Positions 1 through 8,707 of a stretch of 64,000 nucleotides of DNA are shown here, one piece after another. The DNA lies in NCBI RefSeq assembly GCF_020564355.1, contig NZ_JAJCRR010000001.1, positions 642,948 to 706,947 on the forward strand, in the 5' to 3' direction. The notes under the pieces are model-generated. The model was not told the origin of the DNA, did not search any database, and worked only from the letters and a program-made list of their open reading frames with translations. Origin of the DNA: Lachnospira pectinoschiza (GTDB lineage: Bacteria > Bacillota > Clostridia > Lachnospirales > Lachnospiraceae). The position numbers and the translations under genes are program-made. Each line of letters starts with the position of its first letter. The stretch's first letter is position 1.

Positions 1-1349
1 TGCTCGGAAAAACAACCTTAGCCGAGGCGGCGGACACACAGCAGGAAACGCTCTGCAGACTGCTCTGCATGGAAAGCTATATTGCAATGACGGCGTGGAA
101 ACCGCTTTATAAGGCCTTAGAAGAAGAAAATATGCGGTCGCTGTTTTTTGATATTGAAATGCCGCTCGTATTTGTGCTTTATGAAATGCAGGCAGAGGGA
201 ATCCGCGTGGACAGTGCTGCATTAAAAGAATACGGCACAATGCTCGGTGAAAAAATTGCGGTACTGGAGCAGGAGATTTATGCCGATGCCGGAGAAACGT
301 TTAATATCAATTCGCCAAAACAGCTTGGTGTGATTCTTTTTGAAAAAATGGGCATGCCAAACGGAAAGAAAACCAAAAGCGGCTATTCCACGGCGGCAGA
401 TATTCTGGAAAAGCTGGCACCGGAGTATCCGGTGGTTCAGAAAATACTGGATTACCGTCAGATGACAAAGTTGAAATCCACCTATGCAGACGGGCTGGCT
501 GGCTACATTCAGGAGGATGGCAGAATCCACGGCACGTTTAACCAGACGATTACAGCAACCGGCAGAATCAGCAGTACCGAGCCGAATCTCCAGAATATTC
601 CAATCCGCATGGAGCTTGGCAAAAAGATTCGTCAGGTCTTTATTCCGAGGGACGGCTATGTCTTTTTAGATGCCGATTATTCACAGATTGAACTGCGGAT
701 TCTTGCACACATGTCCGGTGATGAGAAACTCATAGAAGCGTATAATTCTGCACAGGATATTCACAGAACAACTGCTTCGCAGGTCTTTCATGTGCCGTTT
801 GACGAGGTAACGCCGGAACAGAGAAGAAACGCAAAGGCGGTCAATTTCGGCATTGTTTATGGTATCAGCTCTTTCGGACTGAGCCAGGATTTAAGCATTT
901 CAAAAAAGCAGGCGGCAGAGTATATTGAAAAATATTTTGAAGCCTATCCGGGGATTAAGGTTTATATTGATGAGCTGGTGGCTTTTGCAAAGGAACACGG
1001 TTATTCGCTGACGATGTTTAACAGAAGACGTCCGATTCCTGAAATTAAGTCCAGCAATTTCATGCAGCGTTCATTTGGTGAGCGTGTTGCCATGAATGCA
1101 CCGATTCAGGGAACGGCGGCGGATATTATCAAGCTCGCGATGATAGAAGTCTATAACCGGTTAAAGGAACGCGGCTTAAAATCCCGCCTGATTTTGCAGG
1201 TGCATGATGAACTGCTCGTAGAGGCGCATCAGGATGAGGTGGAAGAAGTCAAGCAGCTCATGACGGATGCCATGAAAAATGCGGTAAAGCTTGCAGTGGT
1301 ACTGGAAGTGGATTTGAAAGAAGGAAAGAACTGGCTGGAGGCCCACTAG
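1..1349 (+). CDS. polA: DNA polymerase I, 3' part (partial at left edge)
   Basis: Reading frame 3 is open from the window edge, so the true start and the 5'-3' exonuclease domain lie upstream. The visible part is the end of the vestigial 3'-5' exonuclease region plus the complete polymerase domain. All three family A motifs are present: motif A (DYSQIELR, near base 675), motif B (RRNAKAVNFGIVYG, near 825) and motif C (QVHDELLVE, near 1200). The enzyme fills gaps in repair and removes Okazaki primers. The following gene is coaE, a common Bacillota neighbour. The TAG stop is followed directly by an intergenic stem-loop element. Confidence 0.97.
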   Translation, partial: LGKTTLAEAADTQQETLCRLLCMESYIAMTAWKPLYKALEEENMRSLFFDIEMPLVFVLYEMQAEGIRVDSAALKEYGTMLGEKIAVLEQEIYADAGETFNINSPKQLGVILFEKMGMPNGKKTKSGYSTAADILEKLAPEYPVVQKILDYRQMTKLKSTYADGLAGYIQEDGRIHGTFNQTITATGRISSTEPNLQNIPIRMELGKKIRQVFIPRDGYVFLDADYSQIELRILAHMSGDEKLIEAYNSAQDIHRTTASQVFHVPFDEVTPEQRRNAKAVNFGIVYGISSFGLSQDLSISKKQAAEYIEKYFEAYPGIKVYIDELVAFAKEHGYSLTMFNRRRPIPEIKSSNFMQRSFGERVAMNAPIQGTAADIIKLAMIEVYNRLKERGLKSRLILQVHDELLVEAHQDEVEEVKQLMTDAMKNAVKLAVVLEVDLKEGKNWLEAH

Positions 1350-1514
1350 TGTGAAAAATAACGCTGATGCGCTTATTTTTCACACGTCAAGTGTAACTTG
1401 ACGTTGGCTATCTTGTGCCGCAGGCGTCACAAAATAGTTTTTATCGCAGAGCTAAATCTGACATTTAGCTCGCGATTCCTCCGGCATTAAAATGCCTGCG
1501 GAATGGGGAGTAGT
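1350..1514 (+). repeat. Intergenic stem-loop element, copy R1 (long form)
   Basis: This element fills the whole polA-coaE gap, beginning right after the polA TAG stop. Modules in order: H1 (GTGAAAAATAA pairing with TTATTTTTCAC), an extra hairpin ACGTCAAGT/ACTTGACGT, H2 (TTGTG/CACAA around a GC-rich loop), H3 at 1443-1476 (ATCGC.GAGCTAAAT pairing with ATTTAGCTC.GCGAT) and H4 (GGCATT/AATGCC). It ends in GCGGAATGGGGAG, which is the coaE ribosome binding site. The same order of modules recurs at 4329 and 52741. Confidence 0.85.
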
Positions 1515-2108
1515 ATGAAAAAGATAATTGGAATTACGGGTGGAATCGGTTCGGGCAAAAGCGCGGTACTGGATTTGCTGGAGAAAAATTTTTCGGCATA
1601 TATTATAAAGGCGGATGATGTGGCAAAGCAGTTGATGGAACCGGGCGGGAAGGCTTTTATAGAAGTTGTGGACTTCTTCGGAGAGGAAATACTGCTGCCT
1701 GACGGCACGATTGACAGAAAAAAGCTTGCAGCCGTGGTGTTTACCAATCCGAACAAGCGGATTGTGTTAAACAGCATTACCCATCCGCTGGTAAAAAAGA
1801 AAATTATGGAGCAGATTGCATGTCTAAAGGCAGAAGATACGTATGAATACTGCTTTGTTGAAGCGGCACTTTTGATTGAGGACCATTATCAGACGGTCTG
1901 TGACGAGTTTTGGTATATTTATGTACCGGAAACCCTGCGCAGGGAGCGTTTGAAGGCAAGCCGCGGATATACGGATGAGAAAATAGATTCCATTTTAAAG
2001 AGCCAGCTGACCGAAGAAGAATTTGCAAAAGCATGTGCGCATACGGTTGACAACAGCAAAGATTTGGATTTTACGCTGTCACAGCTTGAGAAATTGCTTC
2101 AAATGTGA
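1515..2108 (+). CDS. coaE: Dephospho-CoA kinase
   Basis: It phosphorylates the 3'-OH of dephospho-CoA, the last step of coenzyme A synthesis. The P-loop GGIGSGKS is at residues 9-16 and the DD and P-HPLV motifs typical of CoaE follow. The length of 197 residues is normal. I chose the ATG at 1515 because GGGGAG lies 4-5 bases upstream; an in-frame ATG at 1503 has no ribosome binding site and overlaps this one. The binding site is supplied by the tail of repeat copy R1. The other CoA gene in the window is coaD at 40657. Confidence 0.95.
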   Translation: MKKIIGITGGIGSGKSAVLDLLEKNFSAYIIKADDVAKQLMEPGGKAFIEVVDFFGEEILLPDGTIDRKKLAAVVFTNPNKRIVLNSITHPLVKKKIMEQIACLKAEDTYEYCFVEAALLIEDHYQTVCDEFWYIYVPETLRRERLKASRGYTDEKIDSILKSQLTEEEFAKACAHTVDNSKDLDFTLSQLEKLLQM

Positions 2109-2160
2109 TATTCTTGTAGCAGTTTGACAAAATTAGTCGAAATGATAAGTGGAGGTACCT

Positions 2161-4320
2161 ATGCAAAATACAGCAGCTATTCAGGAAGATTTGGTATTTG
2201 GACTGGATATTGGTACAAGAAGCATCGTTGGCGTTGTGGGCTTTCAGGACAGAAAGGGCTTTCATGTTGTGGCAATGGCACAACAGGAGCATGAAACGCG
2301 GGCAATGCTTGATGGACAGATACATGATATATATAAAGTCGGAGATACAATCCGTAAAGTGAAAAATGATTTGGAAAGACAGTTGGACAGACAGCTTTCA
2401 GACGTCTGTATTGCAGCTGCCGGACGTGTACTGCGTACGGTCAACGCAACGGCAGAATATGTGTTCGAGGAAGAGACGAGAGTAACACAGGAACACATTT
2501 ATTCTTTAAATCTGCTGGCAGTTGAAAAGGCACATATGCAGATTAACCGGGAATCGGACAAAATCCGCTTCTATTGTGTCGGCAACACGCCGGTCAATTA
2601 CCGGTTGAACGGATTTGATATTACAAATCTTGAAGGACACAAGGCAGATAAAATCAGCGTGGAACTGATTGCAACATTTCTGCCGGAAGAAGTTGTAGAC
2701 GGTTTGTATGAGGCAGTAGGGTATGCCGGATTAAAAGTGGCAAGCCTGACACTCGAACCAATTGCCGCCATGAATATTGCAATTCCGGAACAGTACCGGC
2801 TTTTAAATATTGGTCTGATTGATGTCGGTGCGGGAACGTCCGATATCTGCCTTACAAAAGATGGAAGTATCATTGCGTACGGCATGATTCCGTTTGCAGG
2901 GGATGAAATTACAGAAATTATTGCAAAAACTTATCTTGTTGATTTTAACACAGCAGATAAAATTAAAAAACTGGCAAGCGATAATGCAGAGGGTACAGTG
3001 ACATTTGCAGATATTATGGGACTGGAACAGACCATTCCGTCGGCAGATATTATAAAGACAGCCAATCAGGTCGTTGATACCATGGCAAAAGACACAGCGG
3101 ATAAGATTATTGAATTAAATGGAGGAAAGCCGGTCAGTGCAGTGTTTGTTGTGGGCGGCGGTGGAAAGATTGCCGGATATACACAAAAGGTTGCCGAGTA
3201 TCTCGGAATACAGAAGGAACGTGTGGCAGTCCGTGGACCGGAAGTGCTGACAACCGTGGAATTTATGGTGGATAATTTTAAAAAGGATTCGCTGTATGTA
3301 ACACCGGTCGGTATCTGTACGAATTATTATACACAGAAGAACAACTTTATTTTTGTCAATGTCAATAATGAACGTGTGAAGTTATACGATAATGACAAGC
3401 TGACAATTGTAGATGCGGTTATGCAGGTTGGTTTTCCGAATGAAAAGCTGTTTCCACGCAGAGGAAAAGAGCTGAATTTTACCGTAAACGGAAAGATGAG
3501 GCTGGTACGCGGACAGGCGGGAGAAGGCGCTGTTGTACAGTTAAACGGCAGACAGACCAATCTGAATGCGCGGATTGAACAGAATGATATTATTACGGTG
3601 CAGGAATCCGGCGTGGGTGAACCGGCGCATATGACGATTGAACAGCTGGAGGAATTTCAGGCAACGATAGAATTTATTGTAAACGGTAAGCGTGTGCCGT
3701 GTCCGAAATTTGCATACGTCAACGGCGAATTGAAATCGGGTTTTTACGATATTCAGGACGGCGATCAGATTCAGATGGAGAATTTCTATACCGTGGCACA
3801 GCTGTTTGAATTTATGGATTACGATATTACCGGATATGATGTGTATGTCAACAATGAACTGGCAGACAAAGATACAAAGGTTTATGAGAATTTTAGTGTC
3901 AAGACCTCTGCCATTACAGAACATGCGGGTTACGAAGAAACATCCGAAGAAAATGACGGATATGATACAGAGGAACAGACAGAAGATATAGCTGATACCG
4001 CAGGGAATTCACGGGCAGATGATGATACATCACTTTCGGGCGAAAATGCCGGAACGCAGACTGGTTCAACGGATACCGCCGCGCAGGAAGTGCAGGGTAT
4101 GTCATCACAGGCAGTTCGGAATATTACAATTCTGATTAACGGACAGCCGGTACGGCTGACAGGCAAAAAGGATTATATTCTGGTAGATTTGTTCCAGTAT
4201 TATGAATTTGATTTATCCAAGCCAAAGGGAAATATCGTCTTAAAGTTAAACGGACAGGAAGGCATTTATACGGCACCTTTGCATGACGGTGATGTCGTCG
4301 ATTTATACTGGGAACAGTAA
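2161..4320 (+). CDS. FtsA/PilM-like actin-fold ATPase with long C-terminal extension
   Basis: A 719-residue protein. The first ~380 residues are an FtsA-type actin-fold ATPase: phosphate-1 loop GLDIGTRS near residue 14, phosphate-2 loop IDVGAGTSD near 220, and adenosine motif VVGGGGK near 331. FtsA proteins bind FtsZ at the division septum or, as PilM, hold pilus machines. True FtsA is ~420 residues; here ~340 more follow, with three VNG...NG...GD-type units and a very acidic stretch (about residues 595-640). The last 65 residues resemble a ThiS-type beta-grasp fold. No C-terminal amphipathic membrane helix is evident. The start was chosen for GGAGG at 2151-2155, not the GTG at 2149. The exact role is unknown. 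Confidence 0.8.
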   Translation: MQNTAAIQEDLVFGLDIGTRSIVGVVGFQDRKGFHVVAMAQQEHETRAMLDGQIHDIYKVGDTIRKVKNDLERQLDRQLSDVCIAAAGRVLRTVNATAEYVFEEETRVTQEHIYSLNLLAVEKAHMQINRESDKIRFYCVGNTPVNYRLNGFDITNLEGHKADKISVELIATFLPEEVVDGLYEAVGYAGLKVASLTLEPIAAMNIAIPEQYRLLNIGLIDVGAGTSDICLTKDGSIIAYGMIPFAGDEITEIIAKTYLVDFNTADKIKKLASDNAEGTVTFADIMGLEQTIPSADIIKTANQVVDTMAKDTADKIIELNGGKPVSAVFVVGGGGKIAGYTQKVAEYLGIQKERVAVRGPEVLTTVEFMVDNFKKDSLYVTPVGICTNYYTQKNNFIFVNVNNERVKLYDNDKLTIVDAVMQVGFPNEKLFPRRGKELNFTVNGKMRLVRGQAGEGAVVQLNGRQTNLNARIEQNDIITVQESGVGEPAHMTIEQLEEFQATIEFIVNGKRVPCPKFAYVNGELKSGFYDIQDGDQIQMENFYTVAQLFEFMDYDITGYDVYVNNELADKDTKVYENFSVKTSAITEHAGYEETSEENDGYDTEEQTEDIADTAGNSRADDDTSLSGENAGTQTGSTDTAAQEVQGMSSQAVRNITILINGQPVRLTGKKDYILVDLFQYYEFDLSKPKGNIVLKLNGQEGIYTAPLHDGDVVDLYWEQ

Positions 4321-4328
4321 AGGATAAG

Positions 4329-4494
4329 TGTGAAGAATCCTTAAATTTAAGATTTTTCACACAGCGCTTTGTGTCGCAGGCGCCACAAAGCCGCTTTTTA
4401 TCGCAGAACTGAACAATTCAGTTCGCGATTCCTACGGCATTAAAATGCCTGCGGAAAGGAGAAGTGTGAAGAATCACGCGGAATGGAGAATACT
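4329..4494 (+). repeat. Intergenic stem-loop element, copy R2 (long form plus a collapsed second copy)
   Basis: H1 at 4330-4360, H2 at 4367-4390 (CTTTGTG/CACAAAG), H3 at 4400-4429 (ATCGC.GAACTGA pairing with TCAGTTC.GCGAT) and H4 at 4436-4449 (GGCATT/AATGCC), ending GCGGAAAGGAGAA. A head-plus-tail remnant follows at once (4465-4490): the H1 start TGTGAAGAATCAC joined directly to the tail GCGGAATGGAGAA, which is the binding site of the next gene. Confidence 0.85.
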
Positions 4495-5292
4495 ATGAGA
4501 ATGATGTCCATAGCCAGTGGGAGCAGCGGAAACTGCATTTATATTGGCTCAGACAATACGCATATCTTAATAGATGCAGGCGTAAGCCGTAAAAAGATAC
4601 TGGAAGGACTGGCAGCGGCGGATTTAAGTGTCAATGACATTTCGGCCGTATTTGTAACCCACGAACACAGCGACCATATTAAAGGGCTGGGGGTGCTGAC
4701 AAGAAAAGACAAGGTACCGGTCTATTCCACGAGAGGAACACGCGACGGCATTTTTGAGGCAGGGACGCTTGGTGAACTGCCGGGAGAACTGTTTCGGGTG
4801 ATTGAGCCGGACAGTGATATCTGCATTGATGATTTACAGATTCATGCGTTCCGGGTATCCCACGATGCCAAAGAACCGGTTGCTTATACGGTGACGTGCG
4901 GTGAAAAAAAGGCGGGCGTGATAACGGATCTCGGATATTATGATGATTATATTGTAAATAATCTTACCGGTTCGCAGGCAATGTTAGTTGAAGCGAACCA
5001 CGATGTGAACCTGCTGCAGGTCGGAAGTTATCCGTACTATTTAAAGCAGCGCATACTTGGAAATAAGGGACATTTGTCCAACGAAGTGTCGGGAAAGCTC
5101 ATTAACGATTTGTTAAACGATAATGTAAATACCGTGCTGCTTGGACATTTAAGCAAAGAAAACAATTACGACAAGCTGGCATTTGAAACAGTGCGGCTTG
5201 AGATTGATATGAGTGAAAACGGCTATAAAGCAAAAGATTTTGATATAGAGGTCGCAAAACGCAGCGAACCTTCCAGAATCATCACACTTTAA
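4495..5292 (+). CDS. MBL-fold metallohydrolase, WalJ/YycJ type
   Basis: A 265-residue metallo-beta-lactamase-fold hydrolase. The metal-binding motif THEHSDH is at residues 55-61; a distal D and H are in the VITDLG and LLGHLS regions. The N-terminal SIASGSSGNC signature is typical of the YycJ/WalJ group, nuclease-like proteins linked to DNA repair or to coordination of division and replication. I chose the start at 4495 because GGAG at 4485 is correctly spaced; the ATG at 4483 overlaps that site. The ATG overlaps the stop of a tiny upstream frame (ATGA), so coupled translation is possible. Confidence 0.85.
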   Translation: MRMMSIASGSSGNCIYIGSDNTHILIDAGVSRKKILEGLAAADLSVNDISAVFVTHEHSDHIKGLGVLTRKDKVPVYSTRGTRDGIFEAGTLGELPGELFRVIEPDSDICIDDLQIHAFRVSHDAKEPVAYTVTCGEKKAGVITDLGYYDDYIVNNLTGSQAMLVEANHDVNLLQVGSYPYYLKQRILGNKGHLSNEVSGKLINDLLNDNVNTVLLGHLSKENNYDKLAFETVRLEIDMSENGYKAKDFDIEVAKRSEPSRIITL

Positions 5293-5334
5293 AAAATACA
5301 TTTTTTTTATGCCGGAAGGCGGAATGGAGGAATT

Positions 5335-5607
5335 ATGAGAAAGTGCGTTATTACAGTAGTAGGAAAAGATACCGTAGGAATTATTGCAAAGGTTTGTACA
5401 TATCTTGCAGAAACAAAGATTAATATTCTTGATATTTCACAGACAATCGTATCAGGTTATTTTAACATGATGATGATTGTTGATACCGGCGCTTCTGCAA
5501 AGACCTATGATGAAGTGATTACAGATTTAGACAAGCTGGGAGAAGAAATCGGTGTTGCAATTAAGTGTCAGCGGGAAGAAATTTTTGATATGATGCACAG
5601 AATCTAG
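5335..5607 (+). CDS. ACT domain protein (UPF0237)
   Basis: A 90-residue stand-alone ACT domain, starting with the KCVITVVGKDTVGII strand-turn motif typical of amino-acid-binding ACT folds. Such proteins sense small ligands, but the ligand here is unknown. It sits directly before a PFL-family protein, and these two families are commonly paired in Bacillota (established association), suggesting a shared function. GGAGG at 5327-5330 sets the ATG. The TAG stop is directly followed by a stem-loop element, as with polA. Confidence 0.88.
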   Translation: MRKCVITVVGKDTVGIIAKVCTYLAETKINILDISQTIVSGYFNMMMIVDTGASAKTYDEVITDLDKLGEEIGVAIKCQREEIFDMMHRI

Positions 5608-5680
5608 TGTGAAAAAATCACACTGATGTGCTGATTTTTCATCGCATCTTCGCAGCAGGCTGCTCAGAAATGAGGATTAG
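5608..5680 (+). repeat. Intergenic stem-loop element, copy R3 (hybrid short form)
   Basis: It starts with TGTGAAAAAATCA directly after the TAG stop. This pairs with TGATTTTTCA, then come a CATCGCATCTTCGC linker and a small AGCAGGCTGCT hairpin, ending CAGAAATGAGGATTA. The 5' end matches H1 of the long form, and the 3' end matches the tail of copies R4, R5 and R6, so it looks like a recombinant of modules. Confidence 0.75.
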
Positions 5681-5713
5681 TAACAATATTTTATGGGAAA
5701 GGCAAATACGCGC

Positions 5714-7078
5714 ATGATTAATATTTTTGAAGTCAACGAAACAAATAAAATGGTAGAACAGGAAAATCTTGATGTCAGAACGATTACAATGGGTATCAAT
5801 CTGTTAGATTGTGCCAGTGAGAATCTCGATGAAGTCAATGAGAAAATCTATCGTAAGATTACAACACTGGCAAAGGATTTAGTATCGACAGGTGAAGAAA
5901 TCGCAAGAGAATTCGGTGTGCCGATTGTCAATAAGAGAATTTCAATTACACCGATTTCACTGGTCGGTGCAGCTGCCTGTAAGACACCGGAGGATTATGT
6001 AACGATTGCAAAGACACTTGACCGCGCCGCTCACACGGTTGGCGTTAATTTTATCGGTGGTTATTCTGCAATCGTGTCAAAGGGCATGACAAAGAGTGAT
6101 GAACTGTTAATCCGTTCTATTCCGGAAGCACTTGCAAGTACAGAATTAATCTGCAGCTCTGTTAATGTCGGTTCAACAAAGACCGGCATCAATATGGATG
6201 CAGTCCGTCTTATGGGTGAAATCATTAAAGAAACCGCAGAAAAGACAAAAGATGCAGACTCTTTAGGCTGTGCAAAGCTGGTAGTACTCTGCAACGCACC
6301 GGACGACAATCCGTTCATGGCAGGTGCATTCCACGGGGTATCTGAAGATGATGCGATTATCAATGTGGGTGTCAGCGGTCCGGGCGTTGTAAAGTATGCA
6401 CTTGAAAAGGTCCGCGGCGAAAGCTTTGAAGTGCTTTGCGAAACGATTAAAAAGACAGCATTTAAGATTACGCGTGTCGGTCAGCTGGTTGCACAGGAAG
6501 CTTCTAAGCGTCTTGGTGTACCGTTTGGTATTATCGACCTGTCGCTTGCACCGACACCGGCAATCGGTGACAGTGTTGCCGACATTTTAGAGGAAATCGG
6601 TTTACAGAGAGCCGGTGCGCCGGGTACAACTGCGGCACTTGCCCTGTTAAATGACCAGGTAAAGAAGGGTGGCGTTATGGCATCTTCTTATGTCGGCGGA
6701 TTAAGTGGTGCATTTATTCCGGTCAGCGAAGATCAGGGGATGATTGATGCAGTGCTTGACGGTTCTTTATGCATTGAAAAGCTGGAGGCAATGACCTGCG
6801 TATGTTCTGTAGGACTGGATATGATTGCAATTCCGGGAGATACAAAGGCAACAACGATTTCAGGTATTATTGCAGATGAAGCGGCAATTGGTATGGTAAA
6901 CCAGAAGACGACTGCGGTCCGTGTGATTCCGGTTGTTGGAAAAGGTGTCGGAGAAACCGTTGAATTCGGCGGTTTATTAGGTTATGCGCCAATTATGCCG
7001 GTTAATCAGTTTGACTGTTCCGCATTTGTGAACAGACAGGGTAGAATCCCGGCTCCAATTCACAGCTTTAAAAACTAA
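5714..7078 (+). CDS. PFL family protein (UPF0210/DUF711)
   Basis: A protein of about 454 residues, belonging to the UPF0210 family related to the pyruvate-formate-lyase-like/DUF711 proteins. The family hallmark [15 protein letters not shown] is near the N-terminus. Biochemical function is not established; the paired upstream ACT protein suggests ligand control. The start is uncertain. An ATG at 5693 has only a distant GAGGA (5672), while the ATG at 5714 gives the family-like N-terminus [13 protein letters not shown] with AAAGG upstream; I prefer 5714. Translation is intact to the TAA at 7078. Confidence 0.85.
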   Translation: MINIFEVNETNKMVEQENLDVRTITMGINLLDCASENLDEVNEKIYRKITTLAKDLVSTGEEIAREFGVPIVNKRISITPISLVGAAACKTPEDYVTIAKTLDRAAHTVGVNFIGGYSAIVSKGMTKSDELLIRSIPEALASTELICSSVNVGSTKTGINMDAVRLMGEIIKETAEKTKDADSLGCAKLVVLCNAPDDNPFMAGAFHGVSEDDAIINVGVSGPGVVKYALEKVRGESFEVLCETIKKTAFKITRVGQLVAQEASKRLGVPFGIIDLSLAPTPAIGDSVADILEEIGLQRAGAPGTTAALALLNDQVKKGGVMASSYVGGLSGAFIPVSEDQGMIDAVLDGSLCIEKLEAMTCVCSVGLDMIAIPGDTKATTISGIIADEAAIGMVNQKTTAVRVIPVVGKGVGETVEFGGLLGYAPIMPVNQFDCSAFVNRQGRIPAPIHSFKN

Positions 7079-7095
7079 ATGATTTAACAGATGAC

Positions 7096-7152
7096 AGGCT
7101 GCAGGAAAAAACAGTTGGGGATGCGTTCTGACCATAGTTTTTTCGGCAGCCT
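7096..7152 (+). terminator. Hairpin after the PFL gene, possible terminator
   Basis: AGGCTGC followed by GGAAAAAAC (7096-7112) pairs with GTTTTTTC and GGCAGCCT (7137-7152), a long but interrupted stem. Only a short T run follows, so termination is plausible but weak. No SAM-riboswitch (S-box) signature is visible before metF. Confidence 0.4.
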
Positions 7153-7259
7153 TTCTGTAAAAATGCAAAGACCGCAAAGAAATGCCGATTATGGCATGGA
7201 TGAAAAGACAGTGGGCAGGAAAATGCCGGCATTTATATACAGATAAGGTGGAACAGGTT

Positions 7260-8120
7260 ATGAAATTGACAGAAATTTATCAAAATAAAAAGACGGTACT
7301 TTCATTTGAAATATTTCCGCCGAAAAAGGAAGAAGAATTAAAAAATATAGACCGCACATTGGAAGCACTGTGCGAGGTACAGCCGGATTTTATCAGCGTG
7401 ACCTTTGGTGCGGGCGGAAGTGCCAATAAAAATAAAACAATAGAACTGGCAAAGAAAATCAAAGAGGATTATCATATTGAGCCGGTCGTTCATCTGACCT
7501 GCCTTTGCTATGACAGACAGGAAATTGACGAATTTGCAAGACAGTTACAGGCAGAGGGCATTGAAAATATTCTTGCACTGCGTGGTGACAGAAATCCTGA
7601 TATTCCCGAAAAGGAAGATTTTAAACATGCGTCAGATTTGATTACATATATGAAGGAAAAGGGCGATTTCTGCGTTGCAGGAGCGTGTTATCCGGAAGAC
7701 CATCCGGAGTCGGAAAGTCATATGCAGGAATTAAAAGCTTTAAAAACAAAGGTCGATGCAGGGGCAGAACTATTGCTTTCCCAGCTCTTTTTTGACAACC
7801 ACCTGTTTTATGATTTTGCTTCCGATTGTAAAAATAACGGGATTACCGTGCCGGTGACACCGGGCATTATGCCGGTTACCAGTGCCGCACAGATTCAGCG
7901 CATGGTGAAAATGTGCGGGGCGACTCTGCCGGATTCCCTGCAAAAAATCGTGGAACGCTATGCCGATAATAAACCGGCAATGATGGAAGCGGGTATTTAT
8001 TATGCGGTGAACCAGATTTTGGATTTGCTGGCAAATGATATGCATGGAATCCATTTGTATACAATGAACAATCCTGAAGTGGCGAAGAAAATCTGTGCAG
8101 GAATCCAGCATTTGATTTAG
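7260..8120 (+). CDS. metF: 5,10-methylenetetrahydrofolate reductase
   Basis: A 286-residue FAD enzyme that reduces methylene-THF to methyl-THF for methionine synthesis. The family signatures SFEIFPPK (residues 14-21), FISVTFGAGG and the NILALRGD flavin-site motif are all present. The start at 7260 is set by AAGGTGG at 7245-7251; an upstream in-frame ATG at 7182 has no binding site and adds a non-conserved leader. In acetogens MetF needs a partner, MetV, with zinc-finger cysteines; no metV is next to it here. The next gene starts 15 bases downstream. Confidence 0.95.
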   Translation: MKLTEIYQNKKTVLSFEIFPPKKEEELKNIDRTLEALCEVQPDFISVTFGAGGSANKNKTIELAKKIKEDYHIEPVVHLTCLCYDRQEIDEFARQLQAEGIENILALRGDRNPDIPEKEDFKHASDLITYMKEKGDFCVAGACYPEDHPESESHMQELKALKTKVDAGAELLLSQLFFDNHLFYDFASDCKNNGITVPVTPGIMPVTSAAQIQRMVKMCGATLPDSLQKIVERYADNKPAMMEAGIYYAVNQILDLLANDMHGIHLYTMNNPEVAKKICAGIQHLI

Positions 8121-8135
8121 GAAAGGCATAGAAGT

Positions 8136-8645
8136 ATGCAGGAATTTAAAAATATTACACATACATTTGAACCGGTTTTCGATGAGAATTCAAAAATTTT
8201 GATTTTGGGAACATTTCCTTCTGTAAAATCCAGAGAAAATCATTTTTATTACGGACATCCGCAGAACCGCTTCTGGAAAGTGATGGCGGCAGTCATGGAT
8301 TCGACCCAGCCGCAAACGATTGAAGAAAAAAAGAATTTTCTTTTGGAAAATCATATTGCGGTCTGGGATGTGATTCACAGCTGCAGCATTGAAGGTTCGT
8401 CAGACAGCAGTATCACAGATGTTGTGCCGAATGATTTTGCGGAGCTTTTTGCACGTACACACCTTCTGGCGGTAGCTGCAAACGGTACAAAGGCATATGA
8501 ACTGTATCAGAAATACGTATATCCGGTTACAAAGCGGGGAATTATAAAAATGCCGTCAACCAGCCCGGCAAATGCGGCTTGGAATCTTGCCCGGCTGACG
8601 GCGGCTTACCGGGAATTATTTGAAAAAATCTGTGATGGCAGATGA
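8136..8645 (+). CDS. Hypoxanthine-DNA glycosylase (UDG superfamily, family 6)
   Basis: A 169-residue DNA repair glycosylase predicted to remove deaminated adenine (hypoxanthine). GTFPSVKSRE (about residues 27-36) is motif 1 and is followed by YYGHPQNRFW; a late PSTSPANA is the motif 2 region. These match the HDG branch of the uracil-DNA glycosylase superfamily. The start is supported by AGGAAAGG upstream. The TGA stop lies inside a dispersed stem-loop element (R4) which also contains the stop of the convergent gene. Confidence 0.87.
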   Translation: MQEFKNITHTFEPVFDENSKILILGTFPSVKSRENHFYYGHPQNRFWKVMAAVMDSTQPQTIEEKKNFLLENHIAVWDVIHSCSIEGSSDSSITDVVPNDFAELFARTHLLAVAANGTKAYELYQKYVYPVTKRGIIKMPSTSPANAAWNLARLTAAYRELFEKICDGR

Positions 8646-8707
8646 GAAACCGCCTTCGAGAATTTCTCATCGACCCTTTGAAACAGACTGCTTAGAAACG
8701 GGGATTA
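8638..8707. repeat. Intergenic stem-loop element, copy R4, shared by two convergent 3' ends
   Basis: GATGAGAAA (8641-8649) pairs with TTTCTCATC (8663-8671); then a linker and the tail TTAGAAACGGGGATTA. It matches R5 and R6 over ~70 bases. The upstream CDS stop TGA (8643-8645) and the stop of the minus-strand CDS (TTA at 8692-8694) are both inside it. Unlike other copies it precedes no start codon. Confidence 0.8.

Noticed and set aside
7079..7259. SAM-riboswitch before metF
   Set aside because: Only one hairpin is visible; the conserved S-box words and the multi-helix layout are not there.
8638..8707. Simple bidirectional terminator
   Set aside because: The hairpin has no T tract on either strand, and the sequence matches copies placed before genes, so it is better seen as a member of the repeat family.
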